In this document: positions 45,562-54,561 of the stretch, one piece after another | Position numbering within the stretch: position 1 is the stretch's first letter | Layout: each line of letters begins with the position of its first letter | NCBI RefSeq assembly: GCF_900110505.1 | Contig: NZ_FODZ01000007.1 | Coordinates: 154,548-218,547, forward strand | Length of the DNA stretch: 64,000 bases | Direction: 5' to 3' | DNA from: Luteibacter sp. UNC138MFCol5.1 | GTDB lineage: Bacteria; Pseudomonadota; Gammaproteobacteria; Xanthomonadales; Rhodanobacteraceae | Program-made: the position numbers and the translations under genes | The notes under the pieces: model-generated | Told to the model about the DNA's origin: nothing | The model's database searches: none | What the model saw: the letters and a program-made list of their open reading frames with translations, nothing else

Positions 45562-45707
45562 TCCCTTAGGCTTCCGGCGTGGTCGAACGGTCGTTCGATG
45601 GTAGCGCCGGGTGGACCGCCAGTGCGAGGGACACGTTTGAAACGCGGTTCCCAAGCGGCGGCCGAGCAGGCATCATCGAAGATTGTCCCCTTCGATCACC
45701 GGAAACC

Positions 45708-46187
45708 ATGTCCCGACGCATCGCCGCACGACGTTCGCCCATCCACGGAAATGGCGTGTTCGCCACCGCACCGATCAAGGCCGGTGAGGAGATCGTCGAG
45801 TACAAGGGCGATCGCATCACCCACGCACAGGCCGACAAGCGCTACGGCGACGGCGGCGAGACGGGCCACACGTTCCTGTTCACGCTCAACGAGAAATACA
45901 TCGTCGACGGCAACAGCAACGGCAACACCGCGCGCTGGATCAACCACGGGTGCGAGCCGAACTGCCAGGCGCTGATCGAGGAAGCCGTCGAAGGCAAGCC
46001 GTCGAAGCACGATCGCGTGATCATCGAGGCGATCCGCGACATCGCCCCGGGCGAGGAACTCACCTACGACTACGGCATCACGCTGGACATGCCGCACACC
46101 GCGCGCCTGAAGAAGATCTGGGCCTGCCTGTGCGGTTCGCCCAATTGCATCGGCACGATGCTGAAGCCGAAGAAGAAGGGCGCGTAA
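45708..46187 (+). CDS. SET domain protein-lysine methyltransferase-like
   Basis: A 159-residue protein that is almost only a SET domain plus post-SET. It has SPIHGNGVFATAPIKAGEEI, then the SAM/active-site NHGCEPNC, GEELTYDYGI with the catalytic Tyr, and the post-SET zinc ligands CLCGSPNC. SET proteins in free-living bacteria are uncommon; some xanthomonads carry them. A lysine on a bacterial or host protein is the likely target, but which one is unknown. Confidence 0.92.
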   Translation: MSRRIAARRSPIHGNGVFATAPIKAGEEIVEYKGDRITHAQADKRYGDGGETGHTFLFTLNEKYIVDGNSNGNTARWINHGCEPNCQALIEEAVEGKPSKHDRVIIEAIRDIAPGEELTYDYGITLDMPHTARLKKIWACLCGSPNCIGTMLKPKKKGA

Positions 46188-46289
46188 GGTTCGTTCACGT
46201 TTGCCCATGGTGTGCCGACGGCGACGCGACGCGACGGTCATGCGTCGGGGTCGATCCTGTGGGGACCTTTCCTCCCCACGGAGATCCCC

Positions 46290-46835
46290 ATGGCAGACAA
46301 ACGACTCGACGGGCGCCGCATCGCGGTGCTGGCTACCGATGGCTTCGAACAGGTCGAGCTGACCGAACCGAAGCGCCTGCTGGAAGAAGCGGGCGCGACG
46401 GTCGACGTGATCGCTCCGGGCGACGCCCAGCGCATCAAGGGTTGGGACGTGAAGGACTGGGGCGAGGAAGTTCCGGTGGATGTCCAGCTCGACAAGGCCG
46501 ACGCCGGCCGTTATGACGCCCTGGTTCTGCCGGGTGGCGTCATCAATCCCGACAACCTTCGTACCGACGAGAAGGCGCTCGCCTTCGTGAAGACCTTCGC
46601 GCAGGCGAACAAGCCGGTGGCGGCGATCTGCCATGGGCCTTGGACCCTGATCAATGCCGGGCTCGTCAAGGGCAAGAAGGTCACGTCGTGGCCGTCGCTG
46701 AAGCAGGACCTGACCAACGCGGGCGCGAACTGGGAAGACAGCGAGGTGGTGAAGGACGGCAACTTCATCACGAGCCGCAAGCCGGACGACATCCCGGCGT
46801 TCACCAACGCGCTGATCGACACGCTGGCGGCGTGA
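46290..46835 (+). CDS. DJ-1/PfpI-family protein
   Basis: A 181-residue class I glutamine amidotransferase-like protein of the PfpI/YhbO type. The nucleophile elbow is AICHGPW, with the Glu in GFEQVEL and the LVLPGGVINPD strand. Family members act as stress-linked glyoxalases, deglycases or proteases; which activity applies here cannot be told. The ATG at 46290 is chosen because it starts just before the first beta strand. Confidence 0.93.
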   Translation: MADKRLDGRRIAVLATDGFEQVELTEPKRLLEEAGATVDVIAPGDAQRIKGWDVKDWGEEVPVDVQLDKADAGRYDALVLPGGVINPDNLRTDEKALAFVKTFAQANKPVAAICHGPWTLINAGLVKGKKVTSWPSLKQDLTNAGANWEDSEVVKDGNFITSRKPDDIPAFTNALIDTLAA

Positions 46836-46868
46836 TCGCGGCAAGGCCGGGCGGCTTGCGCCGCCCGG

Positions 46869-47082
46869 ATCGCCGATACGATCGGCTCCCACCGTCACCC
46901 CAGTTGTCCTCCGCCCGTTTCCAGCCTTGCCTCATGCCGGTGGGAGCCGATCGCATCGGCGATCCCGCGGCAGCGGGTCCGATCGCCTCAGCCATCCTCC
47001 CTCCGTTTCCAGCACGATTGCCTCATGCCGGTGGGAGCCGATCGTATCGGCGATTCCCGCAGCAGCGGGCCCGATCGCCTCA
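46869..47082. repeat. Three related REP-like copies (one inverted, two direct)
   Basis: A short inverted copy (46869-46894) is followed by two direct copies (about 46910-46990 and 47000-47082). Each direct copy has GGTGGGAGCCGATCG.ATCGGCGAT and GCAGCGGG.CCGATCGCCTCAG. The last copy covers the stop codon of the EF-G-like gene at 47080. The repeats fill the gap between two convergent genes. Confidence 0.75.
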
Positions 47083-49119
47083 GTCCTCTTCCACCTTCGG
47101 CTTCCACGCCTCGGCCAGCTTCTTCTGCACGCCGGGCGGCACCGTGTCGTAGTGACTGAACGCCATCGCGTAGCGCCCCTGTCCGCCCGTCATGGCCTTC
47201 AGCTGCGTCGGGTAGTCGACGAGTTCCGCGAGCGGCACACGCGCCTTGATCAGCGTCTCCCCGCCACGTAGCGAATCGGTGCCCATGATCTGCGCGCGTT
47301 TCGACGCCAGGCCGCCGGTGACGTCGCCGACGTGCTGATCGGCGATCGATACCTCCAGGTCGACGATGGGTTCGAGCACCTGCGGCCTTGCACGCGAAAC
47401 CGCGTCGAGGAACGCCTTCCTCCCCGCGCTGATGAAGGCCACCTCCTTGGAATCGACCGGATGGTGCTTGCCGTCGTAAACGACCACGCGAACGTCCTGG
47501 ATCGGGTAGCCGGCGATCGCGCCCGCGTCGAGCGCCTGCCGCACGCCTTTCTCGATCGCCGGCATGAATTGCCCGGGTATCACTCCACCTTTGGTTTCGT
47601 CGTCGAAGACGAAACCCGCACCGCGCTCCAGCGGCTCCACGCGCAGGAACACTTCGCCGAACTGGCCCGCGCCGCCGGTCTGCTTCTTGTGCCGGTGATG
47701 ACCCTCGGCGCCGGCGCCCACCGTCTCGCGGTACGCGATGCGCGGCGTATGCGTGACCACGTCCACGTCGTAACGCGCCTTCATGCGTTCGAGCATCAGC
47801 TTCAGGTGCAGGTCGGACAGCCCGCGTACGACCGTCTCGTTGAGTTCCTTGTGGTGCTCGACGCGGAAGCAGGGATCCTCTTCCGCGAGCTTGCCCAGTG
47901 CCTGCGAGAGTTTCTGTTCCTGCCCCTTGTGCGCCGGCTCCACGGCGAGGCCATACATCGGCGCCGGATACGCGGCGGGCTCGAGGTGGATGCGTCCTTC
48001 GTCGGCGGCATCGTGCAGCACGGCGTCGAAATGGATGTCCTCGATCTTCGCCACGGCGGCGATGTCGCCCGGAAGGGCCTCGTCCACCTCGACGTGTTCG
48101 CGTCCCTTCAGCCGGAACAGGTGCGCGACCTTGAACGGCTTGCGGCCGTCGTCGACGAGCAGCTGGGCATCCTTGCGTACCGTGCCCTGCCAGACGCGGA
48201 AGACGCCCAGCTTGCCGACGAAAGGATCGTTGACGATCTTGAAGACGTCGGCGACGACGTGGCCGCTTTCGTCGGCGGCGATCGGGAACGGCGCACCCGA
48301 GGCGTCGCGGAACGGCGGCGGATTGGTTTCCTTCGGACAGGGCAGGATGCGCTCGACGAGTTCCAGCAGTTCGTCGACGCCGATGCCGTCGCGCGCGGCG
48401 GTGAACACGATGGGCACGAGGTGTCCGTCGCGCAGGCAGTGTTCGAGCGCGTCGCGCACTTCCGCCGCGGAGAGCGACGATTCGCCCGCGTCGAGGTAGT
48501 GCTCCATCACCTCGTCGTCGATCTCCACCACCTGGTCGATGATGCGCTGGTGCGCCTCGCCGGGCGACGAGAAATCCGTATCGCCCGCGGTCTGGAAGAA
48601 GGCGTCGCGTACCGCGTGCCCCTTCGACGCCGGCAGGTTGAGCGGGAGGCACTCGCTGCCGAATTCGTCGCGCAGCGCGTCGACGAGCCCGGGCAGATCG
48701 ACGCCCTCGGCATCGATGCGGTTGACGATGAGGATGCGCGCGAGCCCGCGTTCCTTCGCGTGCGCCATCATGCTGCGCGTGCCGTGCTCGATGCCGTTGG
48801 CGGCGTTCACCACGATGGCGACGGTGTCGGCGGCGGCGAGCGCGGCGAGTGCCGGTCCGCGGAAGTCCGCGTAGCCGGGCGTGTCGAGGAGATGGATGCG
48901 GTAGCCGTTGCGTTCGATCGAGGCGATGGAGGCGTCGATCGAATGACCGCGCGCCTTTTCCATGGGATCGGTGTCGGAGACGGTGCTGCCGCGCTCGACG
49001 CTGCCGACGGCGGTGAGCGCGCCTCCGGCATGGAGCATGGCTTCGAACAGGGTGGTCTTTCCGGCGCCGGCATGGCCGGCGAGAGCGAGACTGCGGATGC
49101 GTTCCGTGGATGGCGACAC
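47080..49119 (-). CDS. Elongation factor G-like GTPase
   Basis: A 679-residue translational GTPase of the EF-G-like (EF-G2/FusA-like) group, not the main EF-G. G1 is GHAGAGKTT, G3 is DTPGYADF and G4 is NRID instead of the usual NKID. EF-G domain IV and V signatures appear in the second half (HKKQTGGAGQFGEV). The role of such homologues is not settled; ribosome recycling or stress functions have been proposed. No str-operon genes are near. Confidence 0.9.
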   Translation of the reverse strand: MSPSTERIRSLALAGHAGAGKTTLFEAMLHAGGALTAVGSVERGSTVSDTDPMEKARGHSIDASIASIERNGYRIHLLDTPGYADFRGPALAALAAADTVAIVVNAANGIEHGTRSMMAHAKERGLARILIVNRIDAEGVDLPGLVDALRDEFGSECLPLNLPASKGHAVRDAFFQTAGDTDFSSPGEAHQRIIDQVVEIDDEVMEHYLDAGESSLSAAEVRDALEHCLRDGHLVPIVFTAARDGIGVDELLELVERILPCPKETNPPPFRDASGAPFPIAADESGHVVADVFKIVNDPFVGKLGVFRVWQGTVRKDAQLLVDDGRKPFKVAHLFRLKGREHVEVDEALPGDIAAVAKIEDIHFDAVLHDAADEGRIHLEPAAYPAPMYGLAVEPAHKGQEQKLSQALGKLAEEDPCFRVEHHKELNETVVRGLSDLHLKLMLERMKARYDVDVVTHTPRIAYRETVGAGAEGHHRHKKQTGGAGQFGEVFLRVEPLERGAGFVFDDETKGGVIPGQFMPAIEKGVRQALDAGAIAGYPIQDVRVVVYDGKHHPVDSKEVAFISAGRKAFLDAVSRARPQVLEPIVDLEVSIADQHVGDVTGGLASKRAQIMGTDSLRGGETLIKARVPLAELVDYPTQLKAMTGGQGRYAMAFSHYDTVPPGVQKKLAEAWKPKVEED

Positions 49120-49423
49120 GATGCGACCCTCCTTCAGTGAAGGGGACGCGTGGCGATTGCGGCGTCATGATCGGCGTCGCCCTCTCGCACACCTCCCCGG
49201 CGTCGCGATGGCGGGCCGTCACGGTCGTCCGGTGGCCTGGACGGTCATGGCGGTGGTTCGGGCGGGTGCCCGCTCCAAGCCTTCTCCTTCCCGGCGCCGG
49301 AATCAAGTGGCGAGGGAATCTTCCGGCACGGGCGGTGTCCGAGGACCCGGGCTTACGCTGTGTTTAGCGGACCGCCGCTATCCTGTCCGACTTCCTCTCG
49401 ACCGCAACGGGACACACGCACGC

Positions 49424-50437
49424 GTGCAATACCCCGGCAAGGCGCCACCGCCGTTCGTCGAACCCCACCGGCTGGAGCCGGGGGCGTCGACGCGCGCGCG
49501 CGGGCTGGTACCGCTCGACGGCCAGACCGTCGCCGCCCTGCACGCCATCGGTCACCGGCCGCCGCCGCGCCATCACGTGCGCAACGTCCTCGCGATGGCC
49601 GCGGCGATCGTGCTGCACGTGCTCATCGTGATGCTGGTTCGCTACGAGATGCAGCCACGCCCGCTGGTGGGGTACGCGCCTCCCGACGACCGCGACGACG
49701 TGCTCGAGGTGCGCTTCATCGAGCCGGCGAAACCTCCGCCGGCCGTCGCCGCCGCACCGCCACCGCCCCCGGTCAGCGAACCGCCGCCGAAGGTCCGTTC
49801 GCCGGAGGCCACGCGTCCCGAGCCGCCGCGCCCGAAGAAGGAAGCCGAGACGGCCGACGCCCCGCCGCCGGAAGCGACGCCCGCGCCCCAGGCGCCGGCG
49901 GCTCCCGCCCTGTTCGGTCCGGACGGCACGGTCAGGATGCCGACCCAGGGGCCGGGAAGCCCGACGCAGGCCGACTTCGTCGCGCGCAAGCCGACCGGCG
50001 ACAGCCAGATCATGTCGCACAAGACCACGGTGACGTACAAGGAAACGCGCTTCGAAAAGGACTGGGCGCCGAGCAACGAGAACCTGCTCAACGCGGGGCT
50101 GCGCCACGCGGTCGAGGCCACGACGGTCAAGAAGACGATCGACCTCGGCCATGGCACGCGGGTGAACTGCAAGACCGTGTTCTTCGTGCTGCCCGTCGGG
50201 TGCGGTGGCGAAGCGCCTTCAAAAGCCGCGAAGAAGGACGGCGACGTCCGGCTCAACATGGCGCCCGCGAATCCCCCGGTGAAGGATCTGCCGGACCAGC
50301 CGCCACCGCCGACGGAAGCGCAATGCATCGCCGCGTTCCGCGCGGAGAAGCCGCTGCCCCAGGGCTGCGCGTCGGACATCCCGCTCAAGGCGATGGACGA
50401 GGAGAACGCCGAACGGGAGCGTCGCGCGGGCAAGTGA
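49424..50437 (+). CDS. TonB/TolA-like anchored protein 1
   Basis: A 337-residue protein with a cytoplasmic N-terminus, one transmembrane helix (about 53-73, NVLAMAAAIVLHVLIVMLV) and a Pro/Ala/Lys/Glu-rich periplasmic stretch (about 100-185). The C-terminal domain has four Cys and the block TYKETRFEKDWAPSNENLLN. This is TonB-like architecture, but the C-terminal domain is not the usual TonB fold by eye. It starts with GTG at 49424; 49120-49423 upstream holds no gene. It shares the C-terminal domain with the next gene, 48 nt away. Confidence 0.7.
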   Translation: MQYPGKAPPPFVEPHRLEPGASTRARGLVPLDGQTVAALHAIGHRPPPRHHVRNVLAMAAAIVLHVLIVMLVRYEMQPRPLVGYAPPDDRDDVLEVRFIEPAKPPPAVAAAPPPPPVSEPPPKVRSPEATRPEPPRPKKEAETADAPPPEATPAPQAPAAPALFGPDGTVRMPTQGPGSPTQADFVARKPTGDSQIMSHKTTVTYKETRFEKDWAPSNENLLNAGLRHAVEATTVKKTIDLGHGTRVNCKTVFFVLPVGCGGEAPSKAAKKDGDVRLNMAPANPPVKDLPDQPPPPTEAQCIAAFRAEKPLPQGCASDIPLKAMDEENAERERRAGK

Positions 50438-50485
50438 AGGCGCGGCGATTGTGTGGCGGCGCCGCAGCATGGACACTAGCGCCCG

Positions 50486-52474
50486 ATGCCCACGAACCTT
50501 CCGGACAGCGACCGCTCGATCGCCGCCAGCTCGCTGCCCATCTCGCCGCGCGAGGCGGCCATGCGCGCGCTCGTCTACCGTCGGCGTCTGCGCGAAAAGC
50601 CGCGTGAGAGCCTGCTGCGCATCGCCGGCTGGGTCGGCACGATCCTCGTCCACCTGATGTTCCTGTTCGGGATGATCCTCGGGCCGGCGTACGACCTGTT
50701 GCCCCCGCCGCCGGAACCCGAAGACACGGACGCGTTGCAGGTGCGCCTCATCGACAAACCGCCGCCGCCGGCCCCGCCGGTGCGTGGCACGCCGTCGAAG
50801 GCGCCGGTCGCGAAAGCCCGCGCGAACAAGGCGCGCGCGACGGCGAGTCGGGCATCGCGCGGTTCGCGCGCGGCGGCGGTCGCGTCCGCCGCGAAGCCGC
50901 TTCCCGCGATCGCGGTGCCCGCCGCCGAGCCGCCGCAGGTGAAGCCCGACGTGAAGCTGAGCGCCCCGCCGCCGAGCGTGGTGGCCACCGTCGAGCGCCC
51001 GTTGTCGCAGCCGAAGGCGCCTCCGCCGCAGCCCGAACTCGAGAAAGTCCCGGTGCCGGCGCAGGCGCCGCCGGATCTCGCCGTCGACACGCCGAAGCCG
51101 CAGGTCGTCCCGCCGCGGTTCCAGCCCGAGCCGGTGCGCAAGGCGCAGGTGGAAGGCACGGCGCCGATGCCACCGCCCGCGTCGCTGGCGCTGCCCGAAA
51201 CGCCGGCGGCGCAGATGGCGGTGACGCCCACGCCACCCACCATCACCTCCGAGCGGACCGCGCCGGTGCCGACGACTGCCATGACGCTCGCGACGGTGCC
51301 GCGCCCGGAGGTCGAGGAGTCGTCGGCGCCGCCGACGCCCCAGGACACCCCGGTGCCGGACGTCGCTCCGGTGCCCACGGCGCCGAAGCCCGACCTCGCC
51401 GCCGACCAACGCCCCGTGCCCGAAAAGATCGCGGTCGAACCGATCCGCGCGCCGGCCGTGGACGCCACGGCCGAGCTCGAGGCCGTGCCGCTGCCGGACG
51501 CCACGTCGCGTCCGGTGGTCGCCGCGCCCGAGGCGAGCACGGATCGTCCCGTCGTGCAGGCGCCGGCGGTGACGCCGGCGGACGTGCAGCGGCCGCTGGC
51601 CGGCGTCGACACGGCGCCGGGCGAACCCGGCCAGGCGCCCGGCGACATCGCCGCCGGACAGACCAGCGACGCGCAGGCGCAGGCCGAGCAGGGCAAGGCC
51701 GCCGATGCCTCCTCGACCGCGGCCCGGCAGGGCGAACCGGCGCCGGCCTCCGCCGCGGGCGACGCGGCCGCGACGGCGTCGGGTTCGAACGCGCCGGGCG
51801 CGGCGGCCGACACCGGCAAGCCCGGTGCCGCGAAGGGCGTCGACGAAGGCGAGCGGCTCACCGGCGCCAACGGCACGTCGCAGCGCGACGACGGCGTGCC
51901 GGGAGGGCAGGGCGACAAGGCGGGGCAGGTAGGCGCGTACGTCGAACTGAAGCCCCGCGGCAAGCTCGAGCCGCAGTCCGGCAGCCGCGTGAAGATCCAC
52001 TACGAGAAGACGCGCTTCGACGATGCGTGGACGCCGAAGGGCGAATCGTCCGTCGACACGGCGATCCGGCGTGGCGCCGAAGCGGCGACCGTGCGGCCGA
52101 CCATCTCGCTGCCTCGCGGCATCCGCATCAACTGCGTCGCCGGTCCGGGCAACGCCGGCGGTGCCATGAAGGCCGTCTCGCTATTCACCCTCGGCTGCGG
52201 CGGCGATCCGCCGCCCAAGCCCGCCAATCCGGACGAACTGGCGAAGAACCAGACGATGGCACCGGCGAAGCCGCTGGCGGACAACCTGCCGCCGGCGAAC
52301 AGCGCGACGGTCGCCGCCGCGCCGGTCGTGCTCGACAACACGGCGTTGTGCACCACGGCGCGGATCACCGGCGGTCCGCTCCCTGCGGGCTGCGAGCCGT
52401 CGATCAAGATCAACGTGCCGGTGGCGAAGCCCGGCTCCGACTCGTGGGTGCCCGCGAGCGATCAGTTCAAGTAG
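50486..52474 (+). CDS. TonB/TolA-like anchored protein 2
   Basis: A 662-residue protein with an N-terminal signal-anchor helix (about 48-70, IAGWVGTILVHLMFLFGM). A very long Pro/Ala/Val-rich, low-complexity linker of about 400 residues follows. The C-terminal domain starts at HYEKTRFDDAWTPKGESS, homologous to that of protein 1 and also with several Cys. It would cross the periplasm from the inner membrane. The two genes form a tandem and probably one transcript. Energy transfer or envelope tethering are possible roles; neither is shown. Confidence 0.7.
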   Translation: MPTNLPDSDRSIAASSLPISPREAAMRALVYRRRLREKPRESLLRIAGWVGTILVHLMFLFGMILGPAYDLLPPPPEPEDTDALQVRLIDKPPPPAPPVRGTPSKAPVAKARANKARATASRASRGSRAAAVASAAKPLPAIAVPAAEPPQVKPDVKLSAPPPSVVATVERPLSQPKAPPPQPELEKVPVPAQAPPDLAVDTPKPQVVPPRFQPEPVRKAQVEGTAPMPPPASLALPETPAAQMAVTPTPPTITSERTAPVPTTAMTLATVPRPEVEESSAPPTPQDTPVPDVAPVPTAPKPDLAADQRPVPEKIAVEPIRAPAVDATAELEAVPLPDATSRPVVAAPEASTDRPVVQAPAVTPADVQRPLAGVDTAPGEPGQAPGDIAAGQTSDAQAQAEQGKAADASSTAARQGEPAPASAAGDAAATASGSNAPGAAADTGKPGAAKGVDEGERLTGANGTSQRDDGVPGGQGDKAGQVGAYVELKPRGKLEPQSGSRVKIHYEKTRFDDAWTPKGESSVDTAIRRGAEAATVRPTISLPRGIRINCVAGPGNAGGAMKAVSLFTLGCGGDPPPKPANPDELAKNQTMAPAKPLADNLPPANSATVAAAPVVLDNTALCTTARITGGPLPAGCEPSIKINVPVAKPGSDSWVPASDQFK

Positions 52475-52958
52475 CGGTGCGGCGGATCTCGGTGCGCGCG
52501 ACGATGTCGTGCAGCGCGCGACGGCGCGTGTCGACGAACGACGGCAGCAGCCAGAGCGCCCATGCCACCAGCGGCGCCCACAGCGCGATGCGCACCGAGG
52601 TCAGCGGATAGACCGCCAGCAGCGCGAGCGGCGCCGCAGCGACGACGAGGCGAAGCAGGCCTCGCCGCCAGGTCACGGCGCGTCCGTTCGCGTCGCTCAC
52701 GCGGATCCGCCACGGTCGCATGCCGAGCGTCTGTCCGCCGCGCACCCACGACCACAGGAAGTAGCCGCCGATGGCGAGACCCTGCAGCGGGCGGTACCAC
52801 CAGGCGACGATCTGTCCGTGCGCGTCGACCAGCCGGCCGCCGGTCGCGAACTGCGCCACGAGCCCCACGACCATCACGATGGCGACCACGAGCAACAGGT
52901 CGTAGACGATGGCGGCAAGGCGGCGCCAGGCCGGCGCGGGCGAAGGAGAAGTGCTCAC
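52467..52958 (-). CDS. RDD-family membrane protein
   Basis: A 163-residue protein with three to four transmembrane helices and the RDD signature (RRLAAIVYDLLLV near the start; GQTLGMRPWRIRV in the middle). RDD proteins are small membrane proteins, some with Na+/H+ antiport activity. Its 3' end overlaps the convergent TonB-like gene by 8 nt. Confidence 0.9.
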   Translation of the reverse strand: MSTSPSPAPAWRRLAAIVYDLLLVVAIVMVVGLVAQFATGGRLVDAHGQIVAWWYRPLQGLAIGGYFLWSWVRGGQTLGMRPWRIRVSDANGRAVTWRRGLLRLVVAAAPLALLAVYPLTSVRIALWAPLVAWALWLLPSFVDTRRRALHDIVARTEIRRTAT

Positions 52959-53141
52959 GAAAGTCCGGTGACGGCAGTGGGACGAACGCGCATTATGCCC
53001 GCCGGTTCCACGAATGCGCTCGCGATCAGGGTGTTAGTCCGTGCATGGCCGAACTTGCATGACGATCCCGTTCGACGGCGCGACGGTGCGGGCATACGCT
53101 GTCGTACCGGCATGAGCCCCAGCGCGAACAAGGAACCTCCG

Positions 53142-53492
53142 ATGAGCCTCACCCTGCATTCCTCGAACGGAACGCTCGACCAGCACCTCCGCGACGCCGG
53201 CAGCGACGGGACGGTGGGCCCCGCGGAGTTCCAGGCCATGCGCGACGACGCGGACAAGGTGTTCGGGAAGCTTCCCGGCATGGTCGAGTACAAGGCAGTG
53301 GTTGGGTTGCCGCAGTCGATCACCGCGTTCCAGCGCCTGTCGGACGAACTGGTGGAAACGATGCAGCAGATCGCGCTCGGTGCGCGCCGGAAAAAGCTCG
53401 CCGACGCGGAGAAGGCGCAGTTGAAGGACGCGATCGAAGCCCAGCTCGCCTACGTGGTGCTCGGCTACAAGTCGAGCGTCGAACGCCTGTAG
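53142..53492 (+). CDS. Hypothetical helical protein
   Basis: A 116-residue soluble protein with a low-complexity start and mostly helical composition (FQRLSDELVETMQQIAL; KLADAEKAQLKDAIEAQ). No family recognised. The ATG at 53142 follows an AAGGA site; ATG 53112 upstream is an alternative. It lies 52 nt before xerD but looks unrelated. Confidence 0.6.
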   Translation: MSLTLHSSNGTLDQHLRDAGSDGTVGPAEFQAMRDDADKVFGKLPGMVEYKAVVGLPQSITAFQRLSDELVETMQQIALGARRKKLADAEKAQLKDAIEAQLAYVVLGYKSSVERL

Positions 53493-53544
53493 TGCGCGTC
53501 GGACCGACTGCGTTCCGGATGGCCGGCGCGCTACCATCGGGCCG

Positions 53545-54465
53545 ATGTCCACCGAAGAACCGAACTCCGCAACCGCATCGTCCGACGCACGCCTGATCGA
53601 GCGCTTCATCGAGCGCGTCTGGGCCGAGGACGGCCTGGCCGATCGCACGCTGGAGGCCTACCGGCGCGACCTGCAGCAGCTCTCGCGCTGGCTGGAAACG
53701 CGCCAGCGCACGCTGGCGACGGCGGGTCGCGACGACCTTTCCGCCTACCACGGCAGCCAGCCCGTGTCGGTGCGCAGCATGGCGCGGCGGCAGTCGGCGT
53801 TCCGGCGGTTCTATGCGCAACTCGCGCGCGACGAGGGGCATCGTGAGGACCCGACGCTGTTGATGCAGCGCCCACGGATGCCGCGCGGGCTGCCGAAGGC
53901 GCTCGCGGAGCGCGAGATCGAGGCGCTGATCGTCGCGCCGGACATTTCCACGCCGCTCGGCCTGCGCGATCGCGCGATGCTCGAATTGATGTACTCGTCG
54001 GGGCTACGGGTTTCGGAACTGGTCGATCTGCCGCTGGCCGGCCTGAACACGCGCCAGGGCGTCCTGCGCGTGACGGGCAAGGGCGGCAAGGATCGCCTGG
54101 TGCCCGTCGGTGAGGAGGCGCTGGCGCACGTCGAGGCCTATCTGCGCGACGCCCGCCCCGGGCTGGCGCAGGGCCATGGGCAACCGGTCGCGCTGTTCCT
54201 CTCCCGACGCGGCGACGCGATGACGCGGCAGATGTTCTGGACGCTGGTGAAGCGCTACGCGGCGCAGGTGGGCATTCCGGCCAAGCGCGTCAGTCCGCAC
54301 GTGCTGCGACATTCCTTCGCCACCCACCTGCTCAACCACGGCGCCGACCTGCGCGCCCTGCAGATGCTGCTCGGCCACAGCGCGCTGAGCACGACGCAGA
54401 TCTACACGCTGGTGGCCAAAGAGGGGCTGAAGCGCCTCCACGCCCAGCACCACCCTCGCGGGTAG
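53545..54465 (+). CDS. xerD: Tyrosine recombinase XerD
   Basis: A 306-residue site-specific recombinase that acts with XerC at dif to resolve chromosome dimers. It has a SAM-like N-terminal domain (FIERVWAEDGLADRTLEAY) and the catalytic Arg in SSGLRVSELVDL. The C-terminal catalytic HxLRHSFATHLL, LLGHSALSTTQIYT and Tyr are all present. The dsbC gene follows, as in many gammaproteobacteria, which supports XerD over XerC. Confidence 0.95.
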   Translation: MSTEEPNSATASSDARLIERFIERVWAEDGLADRTLEAYRRDLQQLSRWLETRQRTLATAGRDDLSAYHGSQPVSVRSMARRQSAFRRFYAQLARDEGHREDPTLLMQRPRMPRGLPKALAEREIEALIVAPDISTPLGLRDRAMLELMYSSGLRVSELVDLPLAGLNTRQGVLRVTGKGGKDRLVPVGEEALAHVEAYLRDARPGLAQGHGQPVALFLSRRGDAMTRQMFWTLVKRYAAQVGIPAKRVSPHVLRHSFATHLLNHGADLRALQMLLGHSALSTTQIYTLVAKEGLKRLHAQHHPRG

Positions 54466-54561
54466 GCGGATGCCGCGCTGTGCCACAATCGGGGAACCGA
54501 ACGGGCCGCCCGCGATCCAAGGCAGTCCCGTGTTCCCCCGGTGTTCGATGGAGTCGTACCG

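Noticed and set aside
53545-54465. Integrase of a mobile element
   Set aside because: It is a typical XerD followed by dsbC; no attachment site or cargo is nearby.
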